This document shows positions 6,235-11,330 of a DNA stretch of 11,330 nucleotides, piece after piece. The DNA comes from JBCDBY01 sp039182715 (GTDB lineage Bacteria > Planctomycetota > PLA2): the NCBI GenBank assembly GCA_039182715.1, contig JBCDBY010000138.1:1-11330 (forward strand), written 5' to 3'. The first letter of the stretch is position 1; each line of letters starts with the position of its first letter. Position numbers and translations under genes: made by a program. The notes beneath the pieces were generated by a model. That model was not told the DNA's origin. It did not search any database and worked only from the letters and a program-made list of their open reading frames with translations.

Positions 6235-6239
6235 GTTGA

Positions 6240-6254
6240 TGAGAATGATTCTCA
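6240..6254 (-). promoter_or_regulatory. Fur box, perfect 7-1-7, upstream of flavodoxin
   Basis: TGAGAATGATTCTCA is a perfect inverted repeat of seven bases around one central base and matches the 7-1-7 Fur operator (TGATAATNATTATCA type). Fur with Fe2+ would block transcription here. On the minus strand it lies just downstream of a candidate -10 element (6265-6270), so it would cover the transcription start. The next gene in that direction is flavodoxin, a classical Fur-repressed gene. The same 15 bases, on the other strand, occur at 9195-9209. Confidence 0.88.
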
Positions 6255-6264
6255 ATCTCACGGC

Positions 6265-6292
6265 ATGGTAACGCGCCGAACGAGAGTGTCAA
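6265..6292 (-). promoter_or_regulatory. candidate sigma70-type promoter for the flavodoxin leader
   Basis: On the minus strand a consensus -35 TTGACA (6292-6287) is followed after 16 bp by TACCAT (6270-6265, four of six matches to TATAAT). Transcription would start near 6258, at the edge of the Fur box. Position relative to the operator supports the call; sequence alone is moderate. Confidence 0.5.
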
Positions 6293-6434
6293 ACAAGCGT
6301 CGCGAACCGCCGGCCGAATCTCGAGCCGACTGGATCCGCGACGCCCGCGAAGACATGGTGGTGCGTCGCGCTCTTGGGGGCCGCGCGTGGCTGGGCGTCT
6401 TCTCGACCGCCCCGACACCGCCTCCGCCCAAGCG

Positions 6435-7226
6435 CTAGGCACGCCCGGAGTCCTCGCCGGCGGCCCGCGGTTCCACCAGAACCGTCGGGTGAGGGCCTTC
6501 GTGCGGTACCAGCCGGACCTGAACGTCGAACGCCTCGTCGAGAATGCCTTGACCCACCACCTCACGCGGCGTGCCCTCGCCCAGCAGCCGCCCGTCGTCG
6601 AGAACCGCCATGCGATCGGCGTAGCGCGCCGCCAGTCCAAGGTCGTGCAGCACAACGACGACCGCGCGACCCGCCCGTGCTTGTCTTCGTGCTGCGGCCA
6701 TGCATGCGTGCTGCTCCGCCGGGTCGAGCGAGGCGGTCGGTTCGTCGAGAAGCAGAGCGCCCTGCTCGACTCCCCCGAGCTGCGTCAGCACGCGCGCGAA
6801 ACGGACGCGCTGGCGTTCGCCGCCCGAGAGCGCGGTGTAGCGACGATCGAGCAGATGCGACACCCGGGCCTCCCGCGCCGCCGCGTCGACCGTCTCTTCG
6901 TCCGCGTCGCTCGGGGGATGGGGGTGGCGTCCCATCGCCACGACGTCGCGGACGAGGAAAGCGAAGGTGAGAAACTCCGACTGCGTCATGACGGCGCGGG
7001 CGCGCGCGAGCTCCTCCGCATCCCAGGCGCGCAGCGGCCGGTCGTGGAATCGGATCTCGCCGCCGCTCGTCGACAGTGCACCGGCGATCGCGGCGAGAGC
7101 CGTCGACTTGCCGGCGCCGTTGGGCCCGACCAGCGCGAGCAATTCGCCGGGTGCCACGCGCAGACTGAGTTCGCGCAGCACGAGGCGGCCGCCCAGCTCG
7201 ACGCTCACCGCCTCGAGCTCAATCAC
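6435..7226 (-). CDS. hmuV: haem ABC transporter ATP-binding protein HmuV
   Basis: A 263-aa ABC ATPase that powers import through the adjacent permease. Landmarks in order: Walker A GPNGAGKST (34-42), Q-loop Gln82, ABC signature LSGGE (133-137), Walker B ALLLDEPTASLD (157-168, with D161 and E162), and switch His194 in VVLHDLGLAARYADR. LSGGERQRVRFARVLTQL is the typical form of the haem/siderophore/cobalamin (FecE/BtuD/HmuV) branch. The start is a GTG at 7226, 8 bp inside the end of the permease gene (whose TGA is 7221-7219), so the two are translationally coupled. It is the last gene of the hmuTUV operon. Its TAG stop lies in CTAG at 6435-6438. No clear terminator follows; the next gene on the strand is the Fur-controlled flavodoxin. 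The ATPase alone cannot distinguish haem from siderophore; the binding protein supports haem. Confidence 0.93.
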   Translation of the reverse strand: MIELEAVSVELGGRLVLRELSLRVAPGELLALVGPNGAGKSTALAAIAGALSTSGGEIRFHDRPLRAWDAEELARARAVMTQSEFLTFAFLVRDVVAMGRHPHPPSDADEETVDAAAREARVSHLLDRRYTALSGGERQRVRFARVLTQLGGVEQGALLLDEPTASLDPAEQHACMAAARRQARAGRAVVVVLHDLGLAARYADRMAVLDDGRLLGEGTPREVVGQGILDEAFDVQVRLVPHEGPHPTVLVEPRAAGEDSGRA

Positions 7227-8262
7227 CGATGACTCCTCGCGAACGGTCGCGCACGACGAGCCAGAGCAGGAACGGCCCGCCGACCAGCGACGTCATGATG
7301 CCGATCGGCAGCTCGGACGGCGCCGCCCAGGTGCGCGCCGCAAGATCCGCGACGAGCAGCAGCGTGCCCCCGAGCAGGGCGGAGGCTGGGAGCAGCAGTC
7401 GGTGGTCGGGGCCGAGCGAAAGCCGCAGCAGGTGCGGGACGACGAGCCCGACGAACCCGATACTGCCCGCCAGCGAGACCGCCGCCCCGACCCCCGCGGC
7501 GATGCACCAGATCATGCGACGCTTCAGTCTCTCCACGTCCACGCCCAGGTACTGCGCTTCGCGCTCGCCGAGCAGAATGCAGTTGAGATCGGCGCCGCCG
7601 CGGCTCAACAGGATGCAGAGCAGCAGCAGGATCGGGCCGACGATCGCGAGCGAGCGCCACTCCGCGCCGCCGAGGGAGCCCATCATCCAGAACTGCAGGT
7701 CGCGCAGCTGCTGGTCGTCCGAAAGGTAGACCAGCAGGCCAATCAGCGCGCCCGCCAGCGCTGCCAGTGCGATGCCGGCGAGCAGCAGCGTCGCGGTGCG
7801 CGTGTGGCCGTCCTGGCGCGCGATCGCGGCCACCGTCAGCGTGGTGAGCAGCGCGCCGACGAAGGCGAAAACCGGAACCAGGTAGGGGCCCAGCTGCGCG
7901 CCGAACGGGATCAGGCCGGCGAACACGATGCCGGTCGCGGCGGCGGCCGCGGCTCCGGTCGTGACGCCGATCAGGCCCGGGTCGGCGAGCGGATTGCGGA
8001 AGAGCCCCTGGAGCGAGGCACCCGCCACGGCGAGCACCGCGCCGACCAGCGCACCGAGAATCGCGCGCGGTGCGCGCAGCTGCGTGATGACGACGCGATC
8101 CACGCGCGAGACGGACTCGGGCGGCTGCAGTCCGAGCTCGACGCCGATGACCCGCATCAGTTGGGCGGGCGAGATCGAACGAGGCCCGACGCCGAGCGCC
8201 GTCACGAGGGTGAGGCCCAGCACGATGCCGAGCGCCAGAAGCCACGGACGGCGTGCGCGCAT
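7219..8262 (-). CDS. hmuU: haem ABC transporter permease HmuU (FecCD family)
   Basis: A 347-aa FecCD/BtuC-type permease with many hydrophobic spans (about ten expected), forming the inner-membrane channel for haem import. Diagnostic segments: GASLQGLFRNPLADPGLIGV (81-100), FWMMGSLGGAEW (191-202), and GSIGFVGLVVPHLLR (266-280), which with the cytoplasmic loop LGEREAQYLGVDVERLKRR (231-249) contacts the ATPase. I chose the ATG at 8262 because it overlaps the TAA stop of hmuT by one base (TAATG), a normal coupling arrangement, and gives the usual basic residues before the first span. The longer reading frame beginning at 8319 would add 19 residues and overlap hmuT by 58 bp, which is less likely. 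The 3' end overlaps hmuV by 8 bp. The length is normal for the family, with no sign of damage. Confidence 0.93.
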   Translation of the reverse strand: MRARRPWLLALGIVLGLTLVTALGVGPRSISPAQLMRVIGVELGLQPPESVSRVDRVVITQLRAPRAILGALVGAVLAVAGASLQGLFRNPLADPGLIGVTTGAAAAAATGIVFAGLIPFGAQLGPYLVPVFAFVGALLTTLTVAAIARQDGHTRTATLLLAGIALAALAGALIGLLVYLSDDQQLRDLQFWMMGSLGGAEWRSLAIVGPILLLLCILLSRGGADLNCILLGEREAQYLGVDVERLKRRMIWCIAAGVGAAVSLAGSIGFVGLVVPHLLRLSLGPDHRLLLPASALLGGTLLLVADLAARTWAAPSELPIGIMTSLVGGPFLLWLVVRDRSRGVIGD

Positions 8263-9170
8263 TACCCGCGCGGGCGCGTCGCCTCGGCCAGCAGCGCGGT
8301 GCTTTCGAACGTCGGCCACTCGACGTCGGGGTGCAGCAGCTCACCGAACTCGAGCACGGCCTGCATGATGCGCGGGCTGCCGGTGAGGGCGCGGAACGGA
8401 TCGACCAGCGCCACGCGGCCCGCCTTGCCGGCCGGCGTCTCCGCCAGTCCGGGAATCTCCCCGAGCGCCACGCCGCCGCCCCGTTCGTGCAGGCCGATGA
8501 GAATCACGTCGGGTGCCTTCTCGACCAGCGACTCCGCGCTGATGGGCTGGAATCTCTCCAAGTCGGCGCATACGTTCTCCACGCCGAGCAGATCGAAGAT
8601 CTCCTGCGCACCGGTGCTGCGACCGGCGGCGACGAGGCGCATCGGGTTCGCGCCGAAGAGGAACAGCACCCGGACCGACGGCCGTCCTTCGACCGTCTTC
8701 TTCGCCCGCGCGAGGTCGCGGTCGATCGCCCCCAGCAGGCGCTCGCCTTCGTCCTGCTTGCCGAGCACCTTCGCGACGCCTCGCACCCGTTCGCGCAGCG
8801 CCGGAATGCTCCGGTCCAGTCGCTCGCCGGGAACCGAAACGATGTGCAGCCCGGCATCCTCGAGGGTCGTCAGTGCGGTCGGCGGCCCTGCATCAGCGCT
8901 CGAGATCACGAGCGACGGTGAAAGCGAGAGGATGCCCTCCGGGGAGAGCTTGCGGACGTAGCCGATCGACGGCTTGTCGCGCACGCCGTCGGGCCAGCGC
9001 GACGTGGAATCGACGCCGACGACCTCGTGACCGCGGCCGAGGGCGTAGACGATCTCGGTCAGCGCGCCCGAGGTTGCGATGATGCGCTGCGGACCGTTCG
9101 GCTGTGAATCGACGTTTTCACCGCAACCGATTCCGAACGCGAGGAGGAGGAGAGCAACCGGCTTTTGCAT
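8262..9170 (-). CDS. hmuT: haem-binding periplasmic lipoprotein HmuT
   Basis: A 302-aa substrate-binding protein of the cluster A-II type (BtuF, FhuD, HmuT). The N-terminus is a signal followed by Cys16 (FGIGCG), probably a lipidated cysteine although Gly at -3 is unusual; the protein would be anchored facing the periplasm. HmuT-like features are RIIATSGALTEIVYALG (29-45) with VVGVDSTSRWP (50-60), DAGPPTAL (93-100), AAGRSTGAQE (181-190) and SAESLVEKAPDVIL (211-224). The DAGPP block and VGVDSTS are typical of haem-binding HmuT rather than BtuF, which supports haem as ligand; the haem-coordinating residues were not verified. It is the first gene of hmuTUV, with a Fur box ending 25 bp before its ATG, so high iron should repress the operon. 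The ribosome-binding site is weak (GGCTGGA). It ends in TAATG with hmuU. Confidence 0.92.
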   Translation of the reverse strand: MQKPVALLLLAFGIGCGENVDSQPNGPQRIIATSGALTEIVYALGRGHEVVGVDSTSRWPDGVRDKPSIGYVRKLSPEGILSLSPSLVISSADAGPPTALTTLEDAGLHIVSVPGERLDRSIPALRERVRGVAKVLGKQDEGERLLGAIDRDLARAKKTVEGRPSVRVLFLFGANPMRLVAAGRSTGAQEIFDLLGVENVCADLERFQPISAESLVEKAPDVILIGLHERGGGVALGEIPGLAETPAGKAGRVALVDPFRALTGSPRIMQAVLEFGELLHPDVEWPTFESTALLAEATRPRG

Positions 9171-9194
9171 GGTCCAGCCTGCACGGTACTGTTC

Positions 9195-9209
9195 TGAGAA
9201 TCATTCTCA
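9195..9209 (-). promoter_or_regulatory. Fur box, perfect 7-1-7, upstream of hmuTUV
   Basis: TGAGAATCATTCTCA, again a perfect 7-1-7 inverted repeat and the exact complement of the site at 6240-6254. It lies 25-39 bases before the hmuT ATG, in the expected promoter zone; the flanking sequence has no strong -35. GAGAAT inside the box on the minus strand could act as -10. The stretch 9210-9311 between this box and the membrane-protein gene shows nothing else I can name. Confidence 0.9.
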
Positions 9210-9311
9210 ATATCTTGTGCCGGTTTGGACCCGAAAGATCCCGAGGGTGGAGCGAAGTGAGATCGCGTCGACACGGGGGGTCCCGCTGGATCTCCGGCCG
9301 AATCGCGGTCC

Positions 9312-9617
9312 TTAATGCTCCGGAGAGCCGGCCGCGGCGTTCCCCAGCTCGGGGGCGCCGCGCTCGGGCCGACTCCGCCGGAGGGTGTCCTGCAGCCGTC
9401 CGAACAGTTTCGGCTCGATGCGCTCCAGGCCGCGGTTGAGGCGGGGGTGGCGGCTGCGGAACCGCTGAAGCCGGCGAAGCAGGGAGGGACTCGTCGACGC
9501 CATCAGCGCCAGTCCGATCGCCATCAGCAGCAGGCCGATCGGGATCGGGAGCGGGAACGTGACTACGCCCGCCGCGAAGATCAGCATGCTGGTGACCCGG
9601 GTCAGCAGAATCGCCAT
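9312..9617 (-). CDS. small inner-membrane protein, PGPGW-like, function unknown
   Basis: A 101-aa protein starting MAILLTRVTSMLIF. It has two closely spaced hydrophobic helices (about 3-20 and 25-41) joined by a proline-rich turn, VTFPLPIPIG, then a basic tail (RRLQRFRSRHPRLNRGLERIEPKL) and an Ala/Gly-rich end. This layout resembles the small 'PGPGW' putative transmembrane family and similar two-helix proteins whose role is unknown; the exact motif is PLPIPIG, so membership is tentative. The basic segment after the second helix would be cytoplasmic. The reading frame is open for a further 39 codons upstream (ATG at 9734), but that extension is Arg-rich, non-hydrophobic and overlaps the start of the divergent gene, so I prefer the ATG at 9617, despite a weak ribosome-binding site. 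It is read toward hmuT, with 141 bp and a Fur box between, so it is probably a separate unit. Confidence 0.65.
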   Translation of the reverse strand: MAILLTRVTSMLIFAAGVVTFPLPIPIGLLLMAIGLALMASTSPSLLRRLQRFRSRHPRLNRGLERIEPKLFGRLQDTLRRSRPERGAPELGNAAAGSPEH

Positions 9618-9618
9618 G

Positions 9619-9667
9619 GCAATTCGAGAATACGACAGGGCGCGGCGCCCGGTTGCGTGCAATTCGA
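9619..9667. promoter_or_regulatory. possible divergent operator: two direct repeats around a palindrome
   Basis: GCAATTCGA occurs at 9619-9627 and 9659-9667, spaced exactly 40 bp (close to four helical turns). Between them, GGGCGCGGCGCCC at 9638-9650 is a perfect 6-1-6 inverted repeat. All lie in the 108-bp gap between two divergent genes, where a shared regulator site would be expected. Chance is possible in GC-rich DNA, but the AATT cores are unusual here. Confidence 0.35.
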
Positions 9668-9725
9668 TTCGGTGTCCGTCCCGCTTGCGTTTCCGCTCCG
9701 CGGCGCACAGCATGGAGACATGAAG

Positions 9726-10397
9726 ATGCCGCAAGTGCTACTGCTCAACGTCTTCATCGTCGCGATCGCGCTCGTGATCTACGACCAGTTGCGGGACGAT
9801 GCGGCGCCGCGCACCCAGCGCGCCGCGCCGGCACGCGCGGAGGCGAGTGCCGACGTGGAGCGGAGGCTGCGTCTGCTCGAGGCGAACCAGGGCGCCCCGC
9901 GCACGGACCCCTCGATACTCGAGCGGCTTGCGGCCCTCGAGTCCGCGGCGAAGCGCGCGCCGGCCGCATCGGCACCCGCGCCGGCGCCGGATGAGGGCAA
10001 AGCGATCGATCGCGGGAAGGCTTCGCTGTCGAAGGACGAGGTTCAGCGGTTCCGCAAGCTGCAGGACGCCGCCGACAGGGAGCGCATGCTGGAGAAAAAC
10101 CGCGCCCGGGTCGATCGCGCGCTCAAGAAGGCATCGGTCAACCTCTCCGAGGAGCAGCGCAAGAAGGTCCACGCCGCGCACGCCGCGTTCCGACCGCGGG
10201 TCGACGAGATCTGGGGCGAGATCAAGACGCAGGCGAACGAGGACGCGGAAGCGGGCGTCGAAGTGGACGGGGAGCAGCTCTGGCGCGACGGCCTGACGCG
10301 CATCCGCACCGAGTTCGCGGCGACGCTCACCGGCATCGTGCCGCACCAGGCCGATGCGGATGCGATCGCGACCGCCCTCATGGGCGCGGGCAAGTAG
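9726..10397 (+). CDS. membrane-anchored coiled-coil protein with an Ala/Pro linker, function unknown
   Basis: A 223-aa protein that I cannot assign. It starts MPQVLLLNVFIVAIALVIYD, a single hydrophobic N-terminal helix that is probably an uncleaved anchor or signal. A helical segment follows (VERRLRLLEAN, ILERLAALESAAK; short leucine-heptad coiled coils), then an Ala/Pro linker (APAASAPAPAPDEG in part), and a charged helical domain from about residue 95 to the end. That domain contains LSEEQRKKVHAAHAAFRPRV, similar in style to the 'LTxeQ' helices of Spy/CpxP-type periplasmic proteins, but the resemblance is too weak for a family claim. I chose the ATG at 9726 because GGAGA (9714-9718) lies seven bases upstream; an ATG at 9720 would add two residues. 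The frame is open back to 9315, but that part is antisense to the membrane-protein gene. The glycosyltransferase gene follows 45 bp downstream on the same strand. Confidence 0.8.
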   Translation: MPQVLLLNVFIVAIALVIYDQLRDDAAPRTQRAAPARAEASADVERRLRLLEANQGAPRTDPSILERLAALESAAKRAPAASAPAPAPDEGKAIDRGKASLSKDEVQRFRKLQDAADRERMLEKNRARVDRALKKASVNLSEEQRKKVHAAHAAFRPRVDEIWGEIKTQANEDAEAGVEVDGEQLWRDGLTRIRTEFAATLTGIVPHQADADAIATALMGAGK

Positions 10398-10442
10398 TTC
10401 TCGTTCGCCCGCTGCGGGTGAGGAATCCTATATTCGTGCCGG

Positions 10443-11234
10443 ATGTCGGTACGGAGGATGAGGAGACAGTGGGGCCGCGTGCGCTACCGCTTTGGCGCCC
10501 GGCTCGGTCCGCGGCGGTCGGCCGCCGGGCTCCCGCCGGCGACGGTCATTCTCATGAGCTACCGCCGACCCGGCAACATGCGCGCGATCGTGGGCGAAGT
10601 GCTGCGACTGGGATTCGTCGAGCGCGTCGTCGTGTCCAACAACAACCCGGACGTCGCGCTGCGAATCTCGATTCGCGATCGGCGCCTCGCGATCCTCCAG
10701 CAGGATCGCCACCGCCGCGCGAGCATTCGCATGGCGCTGGCGAGAGACACCGCGGGGGAGCGCTTCCTCACCTGCGATGACGACCTCTTTCTGCGCGCCG
10801 AGCAGATGGAGGAGCTGTACCGGCGCTTCCTCGCGCAACCGGAGATCGTCCACGGGCTGGTCGGATCGATGCGGCTCCCGCCCGGAACCGACAAGAGCGC
10901 ACGATCCGATCTGCGGGGCGATCGGGAGCTGGACGTCGTCAGCCGGGTCGCCGCCTTCTCTCGCGCCCACGTCGACGGTTGGTTCCGCAACCTCGCCACG
11001 CTCGGACTCGACTCGCCTGACGAACTCCAGAACGGCGAGGACATCCTGCTCAGCCTCGCCGGCTCGGGCCGCCCGCGCTGTCACGACCTGGGGCCGCTTC
11101 TGGAGTGCGAGACGACCTATCGACGCGGGATTGCGCTTTCGCGCGAAGAAGGCTTCCACGATCGCCGGCGCCGTATCTACGACCGGTTGGTTCGGGACCA
11201 CCGGGCGCGCGGGCAAACGTGCTGGGAGATCTAG
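10443..11234 (+). CDS. GT-A-fold glycosyltransferase (exostosin GT64-like / family 2-like)
   Basis: A 263-aa predicted glycosyltransferase. After a basic 30-residue N-terminus comes the nucleotide-sugar fold: TVILMSYRRPGNM (34-46), strand FVERVVVSNNNPD (58-70), and the metal/nucleotide-binding DxD as CDDDLFL (111-117, D112-D114). GSMRLPPGTD (141-150) and the acidic motif LQNGEDILLSLAGSGRP (195-211, E199-D200) match acceptor-side elements of this fold; the pattern 'Y.RP...SNN.P...DDD....EDi' resembles the GT64 domain of exostosins and related bacterial enzymes. There is no membrane segment, so it is probably cytoplasmic or peripheral; donor and acceptor are unknown. The start is uncertain: ATG 10443 has no ribosome-binding site, and ATG 10458 has GGAGG directly adjacent. 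It may be co-transcribed with the preceding gene. Its stop lies in CTAG shared with the convergent gene at the right edge. Confidence 0.8.
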   Translation: MSVRRMRRQWGRVRYRFGARLGPRRSAAGLPPATVILMSYRRPGNMRAIVGEVLRLGFVERVVVSNNNPDVALRISIRDRRLAILQQDRHRRASIRMALARDTAGERFLTCDDDLFLRAEQMEELYRRFLAQPEIVHGLVGSMRLPPGTDKSARSDLRGDRELDVVSRVAAFSRAHVDGWFRNLATLGLDSPDELQNGEDILLSLAGSGRPRCHDLGPLLECETTYRRGIALSREEGFHDRRRRIYDRLVRDHRARGQTCWEI

Positions 11235-11330
11235 CTGCGCGGAGGGCACTCCCGGAAGAACGCCCAGATCACCGCGTACGCGTCGAACTCCGTGCTCGTC
11301 CGACCGACGAGACGCGCCATGGCGGGGCGC
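11231..11330 (-). CDS. C-terminal end of a probable alpha/beta-hydrolase (esterase / PHB depolymerase-like), partial
   Basis: On the minus strand the last 32 codons before a TAG stop (11233-11231) read RPAMARLVGRTSTEFDAY and then AVIWAFFRECPPRS. The pattern 'FDA..VIWAFF..cP' near the C-terminus is typical of LpqC/poly(3-hydroxybutyrate) depolymerase-type esterases and some dienelactone-hydrolase relatives, in which a final helix of this form packs against the core. The catalytic Ser, Asp and His lie outside the window, so the assignment rests on this tail only. It overlaps the glycosyltransferase stop by 4 bp (CTAG). The gene's start is outside the window. Confidence 0.5.
   Translation of the reverse strand, partial: RPAMARLVGRTSTEFDAYAVIWAFFRECPPRS

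Noticed and set aside
6265..6438. 57-codon plus-strand ORF starting 10 bp after the Fur box and ending in the hmuV CTAG
   Set aside because: Starts MVTRRTRVSNKRREPPAESR and ends in a Pro-rich tail; no ribosome-binding site, less biased third positions, and its start overlaps the inferred minus-strand promoter. A degraded gene start cannot be excluded. Otherwise 6255-6434 shows only the promoter.
8263..8319. 19-residue N-terminal extension of HmuU
   Set aside because: It would overlap hmuT by 58 bp and place a charged segment before the first span; the TAATG junction gives a better start.
6967..8961. 664-codon plus-strand ORF opposite hmuTUV
   Set aside because: Gln/Arg/Asp-rich shadow of the permease and binding-protein genes, with no domain.
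9171..9311. Cobalamin riboswitch before the BtuF/HmuT-like gene
   Set aside because: Too short, and no B12-box-like sequence seen; the Fur box explains the regulation better.
9315..9725. N-terminal extension of the coiled-coil protein
   Set aside because: Open in frame but antisense to the two-helix membrane protein, and of shadow-like composition; the hydrophobic start at 9726 with GGAGA is better.
9618..9734. 39-residue N-terminal extension of the two-helix membrane protein
   Set aside because: Arg/His-rich, without family character, and overlaps the divergent gene's start; the internal ATG at 9617 begins the hydrophobic segment.
1..11330. CRISPR array, tRNA, rRNA, toxin-antitoxin or defence island
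   Set aside because: No regularly spaced repeats, cloverleaf-type sequence or recognisable defence protein was found on either strand.

Overview
The DNA is GC-rich, with strong G/C preference at third codon positions. The proteins carry Sec, Tat and lipoprotein export signals, and one operon is a Gram-negative-type haem importer. The gene mix (a PafA-type phosphatase, a Tat-exported amidase, a long-chain flavodoxin, an Ala/Pro-rich membrane-anchored coiled-coil protein, an IS630 transposase) suggests a diderm environmental bacterium, perhaps Planctomycetota or Myxococcota. No ribosomal gene is present to settle the phylum.

Layout. Bases 1-98 hold the last codons of an IS630-type transposase (+). 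Next come two minus-strand genes for exported hydrolases, 8 bp apart: a beta-lactamase-fold serine hydrolase (95-1231) and a PafA-like alkaline phosphatase (1240-2910). Bases 2911-3196 have no convincing gene but hold most of a 264-bp segment bounded by 21-bp inverted repeats, resembling a small non-autonomous transposable element. Then follow a small lipoprotein (3197-3655) and a Tat-exported amidase-signature enzyme (3669-5201), both on the minus strand and 13 bp apart. The gap 5202-5390 holds a strong hairpin and a short tandem repeat.

The centre is an iron island. A long-chain flavodoxin (5391-5924) is preceded by a leader of about 330 bp with a possible 86-aa ORF, a hairpin and a perfect 7-1-7 Fur box (6240-6254) next to a plausible promoter. 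Upstream lie hmuV, hmuU and hmuT (6435-9170), overlapping at their junctions and read from a second Fur box (9195-9209) with the same 15-bp palindrome. Under iron shortage the cell would derepress haem uptake and replace ferredoxin with flavodoxin. The outer-membrane receptor, TonB and haem-degrading enzyme are not in the window.

The right part has a small inner-membrane protein (9312-9617, -), a divergent anchored coiled-coil protein (9726-10397, +), a GT-A-fold glycosyltransferase (10443-11234, +) and the 3' end of a probable esterase (11231-11330, -). Two convergent gene pairs end in the same CTAG tetranucleotide. I saw no CRISPR array, tRNA, rRNA or recognised defence system. The most original feature is the Fur-controlled leader of the flavodoxin gene. 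I do not claim a wholly new system.
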